Source of the DNA: Symsagittifera roscoffensis | Taxonomy: Eukaryota; Xenacoelomorpha; Acoela; Convolutidae | Direction: 5' to 3' | DNA: 60,000 nt | NCBI RefSeq assembly: GCF_963678635.1 | Contig: NC_087067.1 | Coordinates: forward strand, 26,545,547 to 26,605,546 | Shown: piece after piece, positions 46,373-58,245 of the stretch | Layout of the letters: each line of letters opens with the position of its first letter | Numbering within the stretch: position 1 is the first letter of the stretch | The notes under the pieces: generated by a model | What the model saw: the letters and a program-made list of their open reading frames with translations, nothing else | Database searches by the model: none | Told to the model about the DNA's origin: nothing | Position numbers and translations under genes: made by a program

Positions 46373-48137
46373 GAAAAGCAAATTGAATGAATTGAATTAG
46401 TTCGTTTGTTTTGTATTTCTTTTGCCTCTTTTACTTAGTTTCTTTTTTGATCGCTTTTTTTGTATCAGCTCAAATTTATTTTGTTTGGCATATGTTGTGA
46501 AAAATTGTAACAGATGATTTGCTCATTTCCTCTTAACAACCAGGTATGTGAACACACAAACCGTTCAGAACCGGTTTTATAAACAATCAAATTGTTTCAA
46601 CTCACACATGTAAGATCCACTATTAAAGTGCTTGCATCGAAAACTCCAAACTCAGTACAAAATTATTGTAGAAATTGTTTTTGTAATTCAGCAATTCTGG
46701 TTTCTCGGGAAAATTGTGGGAGAAACTATTTGAGTTCTCGTAGGAGAAAAAATTTGAATCCAACATCACAAAAATATTCTAGTCTATGGTTATAGTCTGT
46801 AAAGCGTTAAAAATATTTCGTTAATTTATAAAATGACAGTATATTTAATGATACGAATTCAGTCTCAAGTAAAAAGACCAAATTGTGTGATGATCAATTT
46901 TAACAATTGTTTTGCCGATCTAGGCGACTTAGTGCTGAAAAGGTTTGATGTGTTGATTGCTCAAAAACATACACAAAAATAGCTCCAAAACAATACAAAC
47001 ATTCTTACAAAAATAGGCTCTAAGAATGTTGCAATATATGGAATTTTTCTTATAAAAAACCTGTAAGATAGCGGAAAATTCCCACAAATCTTATAAGAAG
47101 TTCTTAGATAGGAAAAGTTTTGTGCAGGATGGTCAACCCGGGTAAAACAAAGAACCAAAAAGTTTTTGAATTAGCAAACTTAACTGCGTAAGCTCTTGGT
47201 TGTCTACCTAACTACAAAACATCATGGAAGAACCAAATCAGCTCATAGTTTTTTTAAATAAACAAGTTTTAGTTGACTCAAATAATCGTGAAAGAAGCAA
47301 GTTTTTCTGATATATCGGTACAACAAAATAAAAGCCGTAAAATTCAACAAAACAAAAATGATAAAAAAAAAAAAAAATTGGCAAATAAAATTTTAGTCTA
47401 GGTAGAAGTTTACTGAAAATAAATCTACAGCGCATCCGACAATCCCAAACTTTGCAATCCAAAGAAAATTTTGCATTTCATTGCCCTTTTTGACACGATA
47501 AAAAGAAAATGGAGCGTACAAGGCGGATAAAAAGCCGGTTCTAAAAAAAAAATTTTGGCTAGCTTTGCTGAGGTCTTTTACAGAGTGCTCTAAATAAACC
47601 TAACAGTTCAGCTAATCACCTCAAATGTTTTAGTAACAACAGACTTTTCGAACACATTTAAAGACTCCCAGTGTCAATTCATGATGAAATACTTACTCCC
47701 AGAGAAACTCAATTTATTTGATTCTATCTAACAGATTTTGACTTTTTGTATTGCGAAAATTTTTTTGATTTTAATTGAAGAATGAAATATATATTTTGGA
47801 AAGAAAAGTCTTTTAACAAAAAAGAATTGTTTTAGCAGTTTTACTTACGAAGAAGTTTCGCTTGTTTTAGAAATTGAAGCTTTTAAGCATAAAATGTTGT
47901 TAATAAAAAGAGAGAAAAAGTTTTCCTCAAATAAAAAGAGCGAAAACTATTATACAGCAAGTACAAGTAAACAGCATGTACACAAATGTTTTTTTTTCAA
48001 TCATGGATAAAAACGACATAATGGGTATGACTCTAAAACAGAAAAAAAACTATAAACTGAGCAACACGATTGTATTATACAATTTTTCGTATCTGATTTT
48101 GATTGAAATTCTAAAAATTGCCACCTCTTCTCAATCA
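46373..48137. other. Intergenic DNA
   Basis: No gene recognised. GGTCAACCCGGGTAAAAC at 47130-47147 resembles an end of the CCCGGGTTGAC elements of the tandem units. Confidence 0.4.
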
Positions 48138-48275
48138 TTGTTCCAACTTTCGAAGAAAGTGATAGAATACTTGTGAACGGGGTGGTTTTTTTCTCCAGGC
48201 AAATTTCGGCCTTTTAACCAACCATTTTTGGCGGAATTTTATTAAATCAGCTGAAAGCCAGCAGTGAAACAAATA
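48138..48275 (+). repeat. Helentron-like 5' fragment, copy D
   Basis: TTGTTCCAACTTTCGAAGAA, then GAACGGGGTGG and TTTTGGCGGAATT as in the 5' part of copies A and B, then the match ends. Confidence 0.65.
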
Positions 48276-49255
48276 GCAGAAACTTTTGAATGAAAAAACA
48301 ATCATTGATAAAGCCTGATTAAAAAAACTAGACTTGGATTGGAACGACATATCCGACAACTACAACCTGGCAGCTTAAAAAGATAATTTAAGGCACACAC
48401 TTCTTGCACCATTTGAGCAACTACATTTTTGAGAAATGACCCCTCATCTACTAACAGACAAAACTTTAGCGGAAAGAACCACAAACCAAACAAAAAACAA
48501 GGAACGACCCAGTCCCTAGCCTAAAAAAAAAGCCCAAATCGACTAAAATCCTATGATCGAATTGGCCGATACCACATGATTGGAACAGATCGAAAACTCC
48601 CAGCTAGCCGAAAGTAGAACAATTTTCAGCCTTAGTCCAAATAACCGAGGAAGTTGTTCGTTTTGTCGAAAGGTGATTTTGATGAGAACAAAAACGACTT
48701 CCTTAAAAATGTTGACAAAAACAAATTAAAACATAATTTACGAAGCCGATGAGGCGATCAGACGACACAACAGAAAGCCGAAATTGTTTTGACGAAACAT
48801 TATTTTATTCTGTTTGCTGCAACACAATTCTGGTAATCATCCTACGACGTGCTTCAAAAAGCTTGTGAGACCGACCAAATTTTTTTTTTGTGTTTCATTA
48901 CAATACTCGTTAAACTTTCCGAAAGATTTTAGTTTCTTATAATCAGTTATAATTGGTTATAATCCCCCCCCCAAAAAAAACTTTCAAAAACAACTAAAAG
49001 CCAACTCAATTCTCTCACCAAAAAAAATTACTCCAAAATCACCAGAATTGAATCATGATATAGCACTAAAAAAGTTCTCAAAACACGGACTTGCTGTAAA
49101 TAAAAAAAAGTCAAACGAGATAGACGAGATTCAAATATCATCCAATGCGGGCGATTCTATAGGCGGTTCATGCTATAGGCGTTTCAGTCGAAAGAACAGT
49201 GTCGAAACCCCACTGTAACTCTATTAGTTGCTTGGAGCCCAAACAACTTTATTCT
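48276..49255. other. Degenerate coding-like DNA, unrecognised
   Basis: 48300-48800 is polar, A-rich on the plus strand and reads like worn protein in changing frames, similar in style to the retroelement remnants, but no motif is firm. Short direct words (GCTATAGGCG) precede the minisatellite. Confidence 0.3.
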
Positions 49256-49577
49256 TATTCGGTCCGGCGATTAGCCAACCCGCACTGGAATTTATTGGAC
49301 TGGAATTTCGGTCCGGCGATTAAGGCACACCATTACAATGTGTATGACTTATTCGGTCCGGCGATTAGCCAACCCGCACTGGAATTTATTGGACTGGAAT
49401 TTCGGTCCGGCGATTAAGGCACACCATTACAATGTGTATGACTTATTCGGTCCGGCGATTAGCCAACCCGCACTGGAATTTATTGGACTGGAATTTCGGT
49501 CCGGCGATTAAGGCACACCATTACAATGTGTATGACTTATTCGGTCCGGCGATTAGCCAACCCGCACTGGAATTTCT
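49256..49577. repeat. 94-bp minisatellite, about 3.4 copies
   Basis: GGTCCGGCGATTAGCC occurs at 49261, 49355, 49449 and 49543, exactly 94 bp apart, and the intervening sequence is identical. Each unit also contains GGTCCGGCGATTAAGG 48 bp after the first, so the unit is itself a half-diverged dimer around GGTCCGGCGATTA. Copy identity points to recent expansion. Confidence 0.95.
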
Positions 49578-50739
49578 TGGAAAATAATCGATTGTAATGG
49601 AAAATATCGGCAAAAAACTCAAGTCATATAATCAATTTTTATGGCCCATCCAACCATGAAAATGGATTTTCAATGGATTCTAAACAATTACTTATGTAAT
49701 TTTATCGATACTGACTATAAAATGACAATATAATCAATTATTATCCATGAAAATCCAGTGCGGTAAAACTTTAGCTGGTAAATCCTCACCAAAAGCCCAA
49801 CAGCTTTTTTCTGTTAAGACTTGAAAAGGATGTTAGACCTTTACCGCGAGGCTCGACTATATGTTTAGTAATCATTTGGATAAAATTGCCCGCATGCAAA
49901 TAATTGATAGTATAAAATTGTTATGCAAATTTTTGTTAATTCTGCTTGATTTTAATTAGCAACATTAGATATCTAATAGAATTTTAAATGATAATAATCG
50001 TGAAGTAACAAATGAGATCATAAACTCTAATAATCAAAAATAATTGATTATCGTTTGTACGAAACTCCCCTTAGGCCTTCTATAACCAACAAAAACCTTC
50101 TATTTTGACAAAACAGTAGCACAACACAACGATAGCTGTAAGTTAAAATAACAATGGTGATATATTACAATAAATGGTAATTTTATCTTAAATAGCTGGA
50201 TTGTTTTTTGTTATACTTCGCACAGTACTTATAACTTATTTCAAGAGCCAATTTTTTTTAGCAAATTTCAAGGGCAAAATTTGAGTTTTCGTATCACATT
50301 TCATCTGACAGAGTACTGTATTCACAAAAACTATCTTAGCAACATGTTCAAATGATTGGAAATGAAATGACTATAATATGCATTATAGTTCTCTTTTTTA
50401 ATACATGCACCATAATTGAATTTATCACTTATTGTAGTAAATCACCATAAATTGATAAAATTTATGTATATAAAAAACTTTTCACTTTTGTTTCATCTGT
50501 AAACAATTTTTAACCTCGAGGCAAAAATTTTAAGGCGACTTCTTTAAAAAATTCAAAGGCTCTTCCAATCAGTGAATGAAAAATTCAACAAAAAGAACGT
50601 GATCATCTTTTAATTTAGAAAACAAAAAAACAAAAAAAAGGTGCATCATGATCAAAATCTAAGACAAATTAGAGAAAAAAAAACTATAAACTTTGGAATT
50701 GATTTCGAAAGCTGTCTTCCAAAGTTTCTATATTAGCCG
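49578..50739. other. Intergenic DNA
   Basis: AT-rich, no gene recognised. Confidence 0.4.
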
Positions 50740-51090
50740 CAGTTGCGTGCCGAGGGGGAAGGCGGGCTGCGGGGGCGACCGTCCTCTCCCTCAATTCTGG
50801 TTGCCAATTTTTTCCAAAGGGTAACCCCGTCTGTTATAATTATACGACATCCATTTTTGCTAACCAACCACGAATAACTTTTAGGGGGGAGAGCGAGCCT
50901 AAAACACTTAAATGTTGGTCAACATTTTCCAAAAAGGGCCTAAAAACACTTTTATTGGCCTGTTTTTTAAAGTGATTTTTGACAAAATAAGCTCCCTATA
51001 GTACTTTCGAAGATTTCGAAGAAAAAAAAGAAAACGTTCTGCAAAATTTTAAACCGCCCCTCCCTAAAAAAAATTCTGCGCACGCCACTG
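50740..51090. mobile_element. hAT-type MITE (351 bp)
   Basis: It starts CAGTTGCGTGCC and ends GCGCACGCCACTG, giving imperfect inverted ends of the CAGTGGCGTG type. Flanks ATTAGCCG and ATAAACCG match at 6 of 8 bases, the size of a hAT target duplication. Interior words (GGGGGGAGAGCG, GGTCAACATTTTCC, CTAAAAACACTTTT) match the MITE at 56196-56593. No coding capacity. Confidence 0.7.
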
Positions 51091-52639
51091 ATAAACCGAT
51101 ATCTGTTAGGAGCTTAAGTTATAGCCAATTTCGATGCAATGACAAAGACAAAATGTGCAAAGAAAAAGAACATAAAGAACAAACGAAAAAAATGATAATT
51201 GATTCAAAAGAATTATGTTTTCTAACATAAAAAGAAAATGGGATAAAAATAATCATTTTTAATGACTTGAGAAACAGAGAGAAAAATTTTGGGTTCCAAT
51301 CGATGATATTGTTTTATACTCGATTAAAGTCGTGACATTTTACAAAAACAAAAAGTTATAATCCAATATAGTCTGTTATAATTGATTTTATTTTGTTTGA
51401 AATATTTTTTAAATTTAAATGAAAAAATTCTACTATTTTTTGTACTATCTTATTTCTATACTTCTATACTATTTACTATCACCTTTTAACTACACATCAT
51501 TTTAAGTAATAAGAAGAAATAATAAGAATTTGAGATAATAAAAAATCTTTAAAAACGAGATGTCTTATCAACTTTTGGCTTGTCTGAATCTAAAATTTTT
51601 CTATCGAAACAAATGTTTCATGGTGATTCTTTAAAAATAGTTGAAAAATTCTCGCGGTAGATGGAAAATAACTCTCTCCAAATAGAAACAATTTTCTCAC
51701 TTTTTCAAGGAAAAACCACGAAATGTGCAATATAGAGAATTTTTATTGGAGAAAACGAACAAATAAGTTTATATATTTTTTGAATTTAGGCCAAAAACAA
51801 AACGCACACATGAGAGGAAATGAAATTGATAAGTACATTGATTGTATTTGACTGAAATTGATATTTTAAAACAAAACAATAAACTAGGTCAACAATAATC
51901 TATTACATGTGAATCTAAAACCAGCTGTTGTATCAAAAGCCAGAGTTATAATTCATCAAGTTCGATTAAAATGAAACTTAATTCATTAAAATTTGAAAAA
52001 AAAAGATAAACTTTATTTAATTTATTACTTATTGCATTTTTTCTCAACTTTGGAAAGCCTGGTTTTAAAATCATTTTAGAATACAATTTTAACGCTGGAT
52101 GGACGCAGATACCCCGCCTCTCCTTAAAATCAGCACGCCTCCCATTTTGATGCCACTTTTCAAGCTAAGTTAACTTCTACGATTGCGTTCTTAGTTTTAC
52201 AATTTCAAATTGCTTTTTCAATTGTTTTGCAATTCAGTATTTTTACATTTTTTATAATTTTAATCAGTTAACATGTTTTCAGGATACTTTCACAACTTAA
52301 ATAAGATCTTCGATTGGATTATAAAGATCTCTAATTTTTCGAATCCATGCATGAAAAATCTCTGAATGTTTTGTCATAAAAAACGATGCTTTTAGTTATA
52401 TATGGTTCGAACTATTAACCTATTGTGTTTGGAAAAGAAATTTAGACCTTACGTGTTATCATGGCCTTTATTAGTCGAGCTATTAGCGACATTTTTTCTA
52501 AAACGAAAACAAAGAAAAATTGTAGAGGAGACAAGCACAAAATATAGTTTTTTGGATTTAAGAGAAATTTAGTTTTACTTTACAGTTTCGGAATACCTTG
52601 AATAGCAAAAACAATTGTGCAAGATTGAGCTTATGCGCA
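51091..52639. other. Intergenic DNA
   Basis: AT-rich, no gene recognised. Confidence 0.4.
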
Positions 52640-52840
52640 TGAATCAGTTTTAAACCTCGCTTTTAGCAATGTTCTCCTGCTGTTGAGTTCCATTTCTAGT
52701 TCTTGCTTCGTCCGCAAACAGAACTGCCTAGTTTTGGCATGTACTCCATACTTCAGGCAAGTCATTTAATTATAACAAAACTAACAGCGAATCCAGGTAT
52801 GAACTTTGCGGTACATCATTTTTCATAGTTTTAATGTTCG
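52640..52840 (-). pseudogene. LINE reverse transcriptase fragment
   Basis: Minus strand reads NDVPQSSYLDSLLVLL, then LNDLPEV and AVLFADEARTR, with stops between. It matches the pattern GVPQGS.LGPLLF..Y.NDLP...LFADDT of non-LTR RT. The second catalytic Asp has become Glu. It is too short to classify. Confidence 0.6.
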
Positions 52841-53977
52841 AAAATGAATAATTAAACTAGTCACTGTTTATGATTTTTAACGTATGAGCTCAAAAGATAG
52901 ATAATTTTACTTTGTTTGTAAGTATTTTTTGCTTATTTTCTTACCCTATTTTCTAACTTTATATTCGGGTGTGGTTTATCAGATGAAATTCAAAAAAATT
53001 TCTCAGTGTTGAGAAAAACCAGTTTGATTTTTCATATATTCTGTTCTAATTTCGAGCTTTTAAGGTGAGCGTCCAGGCTTAAAATAGCTTATTTTTGCTT
53101 AATTTAAGCCGTGAAACTTGGTTAATCTTTGTTTTCGGAGTTTTTTAGCGTCATTTTGAGTAATTATGTAGCGTCATTTCAACATTTTCTGCAAAAGAAA
53201 AATTGAAAAAAAAGAAAAAATTGAATTTTATAAACAATTATTTTTTTTGTCAATTTTCTACAAATTTTCTTGTCAAACTTGCCTATATTACTAGCATTAT
53301 CGGAAAAATTTTTTAACGTCAGATCGTTTTTATCATACCACGCAGAAATAAAAAAAACTTCACTAAATTGAAATTTCCGTGCTAATTACACAGTAGCCGG
53401 CTTACCTAGTTTTGATTATAAGCTTGTGATCAATTGGATTAAAAGTTTCAGGGGTATTACTGCTCACACGGACCCACTTATTTTTCTTAGTTTCCTCTAT
53501 CGCTTTCTATCAATATTATCTCATTCAAAATTCATTTAAGAAAATTTAAAAAAAAACTTGAACCTAATTGCTGTATTTGTCTTGATCGCTTTCTATCACT
53601 ATTTTCTCATGAAAAGTTTTGGAAAGACATCTCAGAAAAAAAACTTATGAAACCCTTTGTTTTTCAAAAAAAAAACATTCATCATTATTGAAAGTTTTAG
53701 GACGAAAAATGTAATTTTAAAACGTTTTTTAAGAAAGACTCATACAGAAATGACCAAAATGGAATTTTTTCTCCTTTATTTCACTCTCTACCAAGTAAGC
53801 CTCGCTGCTGCCCAGTTACTTGCACTCAGGCTAAAAAGAAGGATATATTCTTTTAAGATAGTCAAACTTAAAACCATTTGCATAATCAAAAGCTATCAGA
53901 ATAATTCTCTCTCATCATTGTTCTTAAAACTAAAAGCATCATTGTTTTTCGTTGAACGCAACAAATTGCCTTTTGAA
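52841..53977. other. Intergenic DNA
   Basis: AT-rich. The frame 53657-53989 (110 codons) is Lys/Phe/Leu-rich without a domain and may be chance. Confidence 0.35.
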
Positions 53978-54131
53978 CTTCCTACTTAAAGAAAAACTAC
54001 AACACAGTATTAACAAAAGGTTTTTGAAACTTGAATGCATTTCCAAGATGGTCTTTTTGTTCATCCGCAGACGTCGGTTCTTTTCATAAATTCAAAAGTT
54101 TTCAAAAATCAGTCTGAGGGAGAAAACTCGT
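53978..54131. repeat. Dispersed local repeat, copy 1
   Basis: From CTTCCTACTTA through ACTACAACACAGTATTAAC and CGGTTCTTTTCATAAATTC it matches 54950-55115 with scattered changes. Confidence 0.7.
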
Positions 54132-54433
54132 AGAAATTTGGTAAATGGAATGCAGAAAAAGTACACGCCTCAATTATACCCATAAAAAGGTTGAAAATGT
54201 CATCAGACTAAAACGGCGGCAAAAAATGAACCTTTTGAACAATGTACAGCTTGTAACTGTCAGCCTTAGTGGAAGCTAAATGAAATTGTTAGCAGCCAAC
54301 AGAAAAGTGGCCTTTGTAACCACCAAAAGAAGTTCCTATTGCCCGTTTTTAGAACTCGGTCCAAAATAGGTCGTTGTCTACAGTAAACTGCTGGTCATAA
54401 GTTTTTATATTTGTTTTTTCCTCTAAAATAGTT

Positions 54434-55872
54434 TGGTTCCGATTTTTGAAGAAACCGACAGAATATCTGTGCTCGGGTTGATTTTCACCTTAAGACAACT
54501 TTCAACTTTTTTAAATAGTTTTTGACGGAATTCGTTTGTCCCACATATTTTTTTCTATTAACGTGTAAGCTGAGACTTAATATGCAATGAAAACCTTTTC
54601 AAATTTGATCTTATTAATAGTTTGCCATATGTGAAATGTTTCACTTTGTACTGCAGATAGTGGTGAAAAGATTTTCAAAATAATTGACAATTTCAAAAAA
54701 TATTGCGAACTTTCATCATTGGTTTTGAAAGCAAGCTCCATATTGTCAAAAGGCAATCGGAAAGTCGGGGTTTTGCCCTGATATGAGCAGTCATGTTGTT
54801 CCGAGTTTCGAAGAAAGTGGCGAAAAACTTGAACTCGGGTTGGTTTTTTCCCCCAACCAACTTCGATTTTCAACTAGCTAGAGAGAAACTTCATGTGTGA
54901 TCACTTTTTGTAATATTATGGGGGTTAAAGCTTGCCAATTTGGCTAATTGAAAACTTCCTACTTAGGACTCCCTACTTATAAAAAACTACAACGCAGTAT
55001 TAACAAAAGGTTTTTCAAGTTTGAATATTTTTCCAAAAATTTCTCTTTGCTCATCAACAGAAATCGGTTCTTTTCATAAATTCATCTGATTAAATTTTTC
55101 AAATGTCAGTCTAAATGAAAAAAATCTGAGCTAATAAAGCGTAAGCGGTGATTCGTTACGATTTATTGAAATGAAGCCATTAATTTTAGTTAATAGATAG
55201 TATATGCTAAATGTACCACTTTAAATTTTAAATAGTGTAGAAGGATGATTGAAAAAGGTTTTCAGGAAAATTTCATCATTTTTTTTATTTAAAAGGCAGT
55301 CAGAAAACTCCAGGCGTCGCACTGATACAAACAGTTTTGTTTGAATTCGGCCATACTTTCAGTGAAACTAATGGAACACTTGTGTTTGGGTTAATTTTTG
55401 TTCTCCAGGCCTATCTCGACTTTAAACTAGCTTTTTTAGTAGGTTTTGTTATATCATCTGAAAACTGTTGATGTCTTGATTTCAGATTTTTAAAAAAAAG
55501 TTCATGTACATTTTACCTGTGATCACATTTTTTAATTTTACTGGGGATTAAAGATTTCTAAATTGACAAATTGGGGATAACTAACGCGCCATATATTTTA
55601 CCCGGCTCGGAAAAATCCAAACTGAATTGATGCCTGCTAGTTGTTGTTTCGAATTTTGAAGAATGTGATGGAATATTTGTGCTCCAACGTTTTTGTTCTA
55701 AGAATATTCAACTTTTTAAATTGCAAGTTTTGACAAAAAATTTCAAACTCAATTGAAAACTATTCTTGTCTGAAGCTCAAATGCCGAAAAAGTTATACAT
55801 TTTTTTTATTTATGGGGGTTTAAAAAGCCGTGGTATATATTTTGTGCTTTGCCCTGAAGCAGTCTTGTTTTA
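54434..55872 (+). mobile_element. Head-to-tail array of Helentron-like elements
   Basis: In order: a near-complete copy (54434-54794) whose 3' end ...GAGCAGTCATG runs straight into the 5' end TTGTTCCGAGTTTCG of the next (54795-54949), a unique/repeat insert (54950-55134), a 3' half ending ...GATACAAACAGTTTTG (55135-55338), a 5' half (about 55339-55615), and an internally deleted copy (55641-55872, ending TTTGCCCTGAAGCAGTCTTG). Divergence between copies is high. Confidence 0.65.
54950..55115. repeat. Dispersed local repeat, copy 2
   Basis: Second copy of 53978-54131, now located inside the Helentron-like array, which suggests carriage or local duplication. Confidence 0.7.
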
Positions 55873-55898
55873 ATGACTAGAGCAAATTATGATGAAAT

Positions 55899-56195
55899 AT
55901 GGGTGATAATTTAGAAATCAATAAACAAAAATTACTTTTTTCTAAACTTAATCGATTGTTTGTTTGTTGCTCAACCATTATTCGTGCAGGTTATTTTCAC
56001 AATTTTTTGATGCATTTTTTGTTAAAATGGAAAGAACAGGTCAATCAATACACTTTAAGTCAAAACAGAAACTTATTCCAACTCCGAAAGCATAGTCTAA
56101 TCTTGAGCAACAAACGCAAGTTCAATTTGCTTAAAATTATCAATGTGCTGATTAGTCAGGACAATTATGTTACAAATATTTTGATACCAAGCCAT
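55899..56195 (+). pseudogene. Unknown ORF, 5' part, split by a MITE
   Basis: ATG 55899 opens about 99 codons of non-repetitive, Leu/Phe/Asn-rich sequence, with an in-frame stop just upstream. The natural reading stops at TAG 56217-56219 inside the MITE. If the MITE and one target copy are ignored, the frame continues without a stop into 56602-56775. Function unknown. It could be an exon or an older element. Confidence 0.45.
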
Positions 56196-56593
56196 CACCA
56201 CCAGATTTGGGTGGAGTAGCGGATACCCCCTCAGGGATTCGACGCCTTGTGGACCCAAAGTTTCCCCCCTTTTTACTGTGTGTTTTTTGCAGACTGACCC
56301 TTAATTTTTTCTAAAGGCGCCTTTAGCGGCAAAATATACTAATTATGAGGGGGAGCGCGCCGAAAACCAGCAATTTTTGGTCAACATTTCAAAAAAGTGT
56401 CTAAAAACGCCTTTTTGGTCTATTTTTTTTTTCAAAAAATTGCCTGCGGCCCTGAAAAGTTGGTAACAATGGGGTCTATAGTGATTTGGAAGAGCTCAAA
56501 AGATCAAATAGGTCGACCTAAAAAAAAGGTCGACAACACTCTCCAAACTTTTGAACATCCGCCGCCCTCAAGAAAATCCTAGATCCGCCCCTG
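56196..56593. mobile_element. hAT-type MITE with perfect 8-bp target duplication
   Basis: The element is flanked by CAAGCCAT at 56188-56195 and 56594-56601. The right end AGATCCGCCCCTG is the complement of the hAT-like start CAGGGGCGGATCT. The left end CACCACCAGATTTGG is degenerate. 398 bp, no coding capacity of its own. It is related to the MITEs at 50740 and 57143. Confidence 0.85.
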
Positions 56594-56775
56594 CAAGCCA
56601 TGTCTATCAGTTGGCACTGAAAGAAGATTTCAAACTTTTAATGACAGATTTATCTACGAGAACATCTTTATTGTATGCTTTTCATCGAATATTGTCCCAA
56701 AGAACGTATGCCTTACCATTTAACATCATCGACTCTAGTTCAGCAGTTATCAGCGAACTCGACAATGAAAGATAA
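56594..56775 (+). pseudogene. Unknown ORF, 3' part, split by a MITE
   Basis: It continues the 55899 frame after the target duplication, with about 58 codons to TGA/TAA at 56775. It has a helical LALKEDFKLLMTDLSTRTSL segment. The insertion adds 406 bp (not a multiple of three), so the original product is lost. Confidence 0.45.
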
Positions 56776-56793
56776 AAACATATACTGATTAGG

Positions 56794-56938
56794 CAGCATA
56801 AAACTTATTGAAAGTAGACTCAAGTATTATTTGGTCTTACAGCAGAAGTATTCGATCATCTGTTTATTTGATCATATCTTATTAGTAACGGTCTTGACAG
56901 CATAAAACTTATTGGAGGTCGATTCAAGTATTATTTGG
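56794..56938. repeat. 41-bp direct repeat, two copies 104 bp apart
   Basis: CAGCATAAAACTTATTG...TCAAGTATTATTTGG occurs at 56794-56834 and 56898-56938 with a few changes. One copy lies outside and one inside the TIR at 56840. Confidence 0.75.
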
Positions 56939-57142
56939 AATCTTCAAGATCGTTTTGTAAATTTTATGGCCAAACTCGAGTGAATAAAAACTATTTCCTA
57001 GCAAAGGGAAGCCATTTGAACTCATTCTGGACTGATAACTGATATTATTAGCTAACTGCTAAAAATGAAGGCGGTTATTTTGTTTGTTAAGTCAATTGTA
57101 AAGTTTGGAACGTTACAATAAAAAACCTTTCTCTATATGTTT

Positions 57143-57495
57143 CAGGGGCGGATCTAGGATTTATTCGAGGGGAGTGGGCGGATTTTCTATTTAATTTTCC
57201 TAAAATTCTTCGACCTTTTTTCAGGTTGAACAAATTGTTTTTTGAGTGGTCTCAGAGCACAATAAAGACTCTGTTTTTTGCACCAGAGGCTTGTTTTAGA
57301 AACACTATTCAAAAATGCCGTTTTAAGGCACTTTTTGGAAAAGTTTAACCACAAAGTTGCGTTTTTTGGCACGCGCTCTCCTTCTAAGTAAGTATATATT
57401 CGCGCCAAAGGTTTGGTTGGCCTAAAATGGATGTCATAGAATAACACCAAAGCGGGACCCTTTGATTGGTGAGGGTTCAAATCCCTGAATCCTCT
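57143..57495. mobile_element. hAT-type MITE, inverted relative to 56196-56593
   Basis: It starts CAGGGGCGGATCTAGGATTT. Interior words (GGCACGCGCTCTCC, GGTTCAAATCCCTGA) match the reverse of the 56196 element. The far end is degenerate and no 8-bp duplication was found. Confidence 0.65.
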
Positions 57496-57719
57496 TTAAA
57501 AAACACTGCTCTTAAAGACTGCTAAATTTTGAATTTTACAAAATGGTTGAACCGAAGACAACTTTTTCAAATGAATCATGGAGAAAAAATTTCAATAAGG
57601 AAGTAAAAGAGACATTCCAAATAAAGTGTCCAAGCATTTTCGGTTGCAAAAAAAACTTTTAAAATCATTCAAACCTTGTAAAAACAACTCTCTTATAAAT
57701 CGTTCAAAAAAGAGTTGAA

Positions 57720-57955
57720 GCAAGATAAGTGATGTTATTATTGCGGTTTTTGTCCTTAACAATCTCACTTTACAGTTGCCATAGCGTATGGAGCGAAGTA
57801 TTTGAAAAATGATCCAAAAAAAAATCAAATTTCTTCCCTTTTTTTGAAAAATTCATAGATTTTTTTCAATTGATTTTATTAAAAACTAAATTATAGACAT
57901 CAAATGGCAGTCAGATTGTTCAGGAATTCACCCTGATTCGAGCAGTCTTGTTTAT
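57720..57955 (+). repeat. Helentron-like 3' part, copy J
   Basis: A GCCATAGCGTATGGAG region is followed by the 3' end AAATGGCAGTCAGATTGTTC, then CACCCTGATTCGAGCAGTCTTG. Confidence 0.6.
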
Positions 57956-58245
57956 TCAAATTTGTACCCAATTGAAAGAATAAAATAAACAGATGATCGA
58001 ATACTTCTGCTGTATATTAAGATTTAGGATTTTTTTTGAATAGTTTCAAATAGTAAAAAAAATGCATTTTGGATTCATTACACTCTTTAACTAATTTAAA
58101 AAATATATATTCCAGCCAAAACATTTGTGTAGAAAACGTTCTGATTTGTTCCATTCATCAATAACAAGAATGCTCACATGAGTTAATTGTGCCCGTTTTT
58201 TTTCAAGGAAGCCAAACTAACTGTGTTTTCTATCGGACAAATTAT

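Larger units (their letters stand above)
56840..58012. mobile_element. 1.17 kb element with 29-bp TIRs and TA flanks (mariner-like)
   Basis: CAGCAGAAGTATTCG... (29 bp, 56840-56868) is exactly complementary to 57984-58012. TA lies immediately outside on both sides (56838-56839, 58013-58014), as for Tc1/mariner or pogo-type elements. No transposase frame is seen inside. The interior holds a hAT-like MITE (57143) and a Helentron-like end (57905). Confidence 0.65.

Noticed and set aside
49199-49417. 72-codon frame across the minisatellite
   Set aside because: The repeat length of 94 bp is not a multiple of three, so the frame changes each unit. It is a by-product of the repeat.
49256-49577. CRISPR-like spaced repeat
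   Set aside because: Spacers are identical, and the context is eukaryotic and repeat-rich.
53657-53989. 110-codon plus-strand frame
   Set aside because: Lys/Phe/Leu-rich translation of AT-rich DNA without any motif.
57418-57481. A-box-like TGGCCTAAAATGG and B-box-like GGTTCAAATCC suggesting a tRNA or tRNA-derived SINE
   Set aside because: Acceptor and anticodon arms do not pair, and the sequence lies inside a hAT-like MITE whose sister copy has a changed version.
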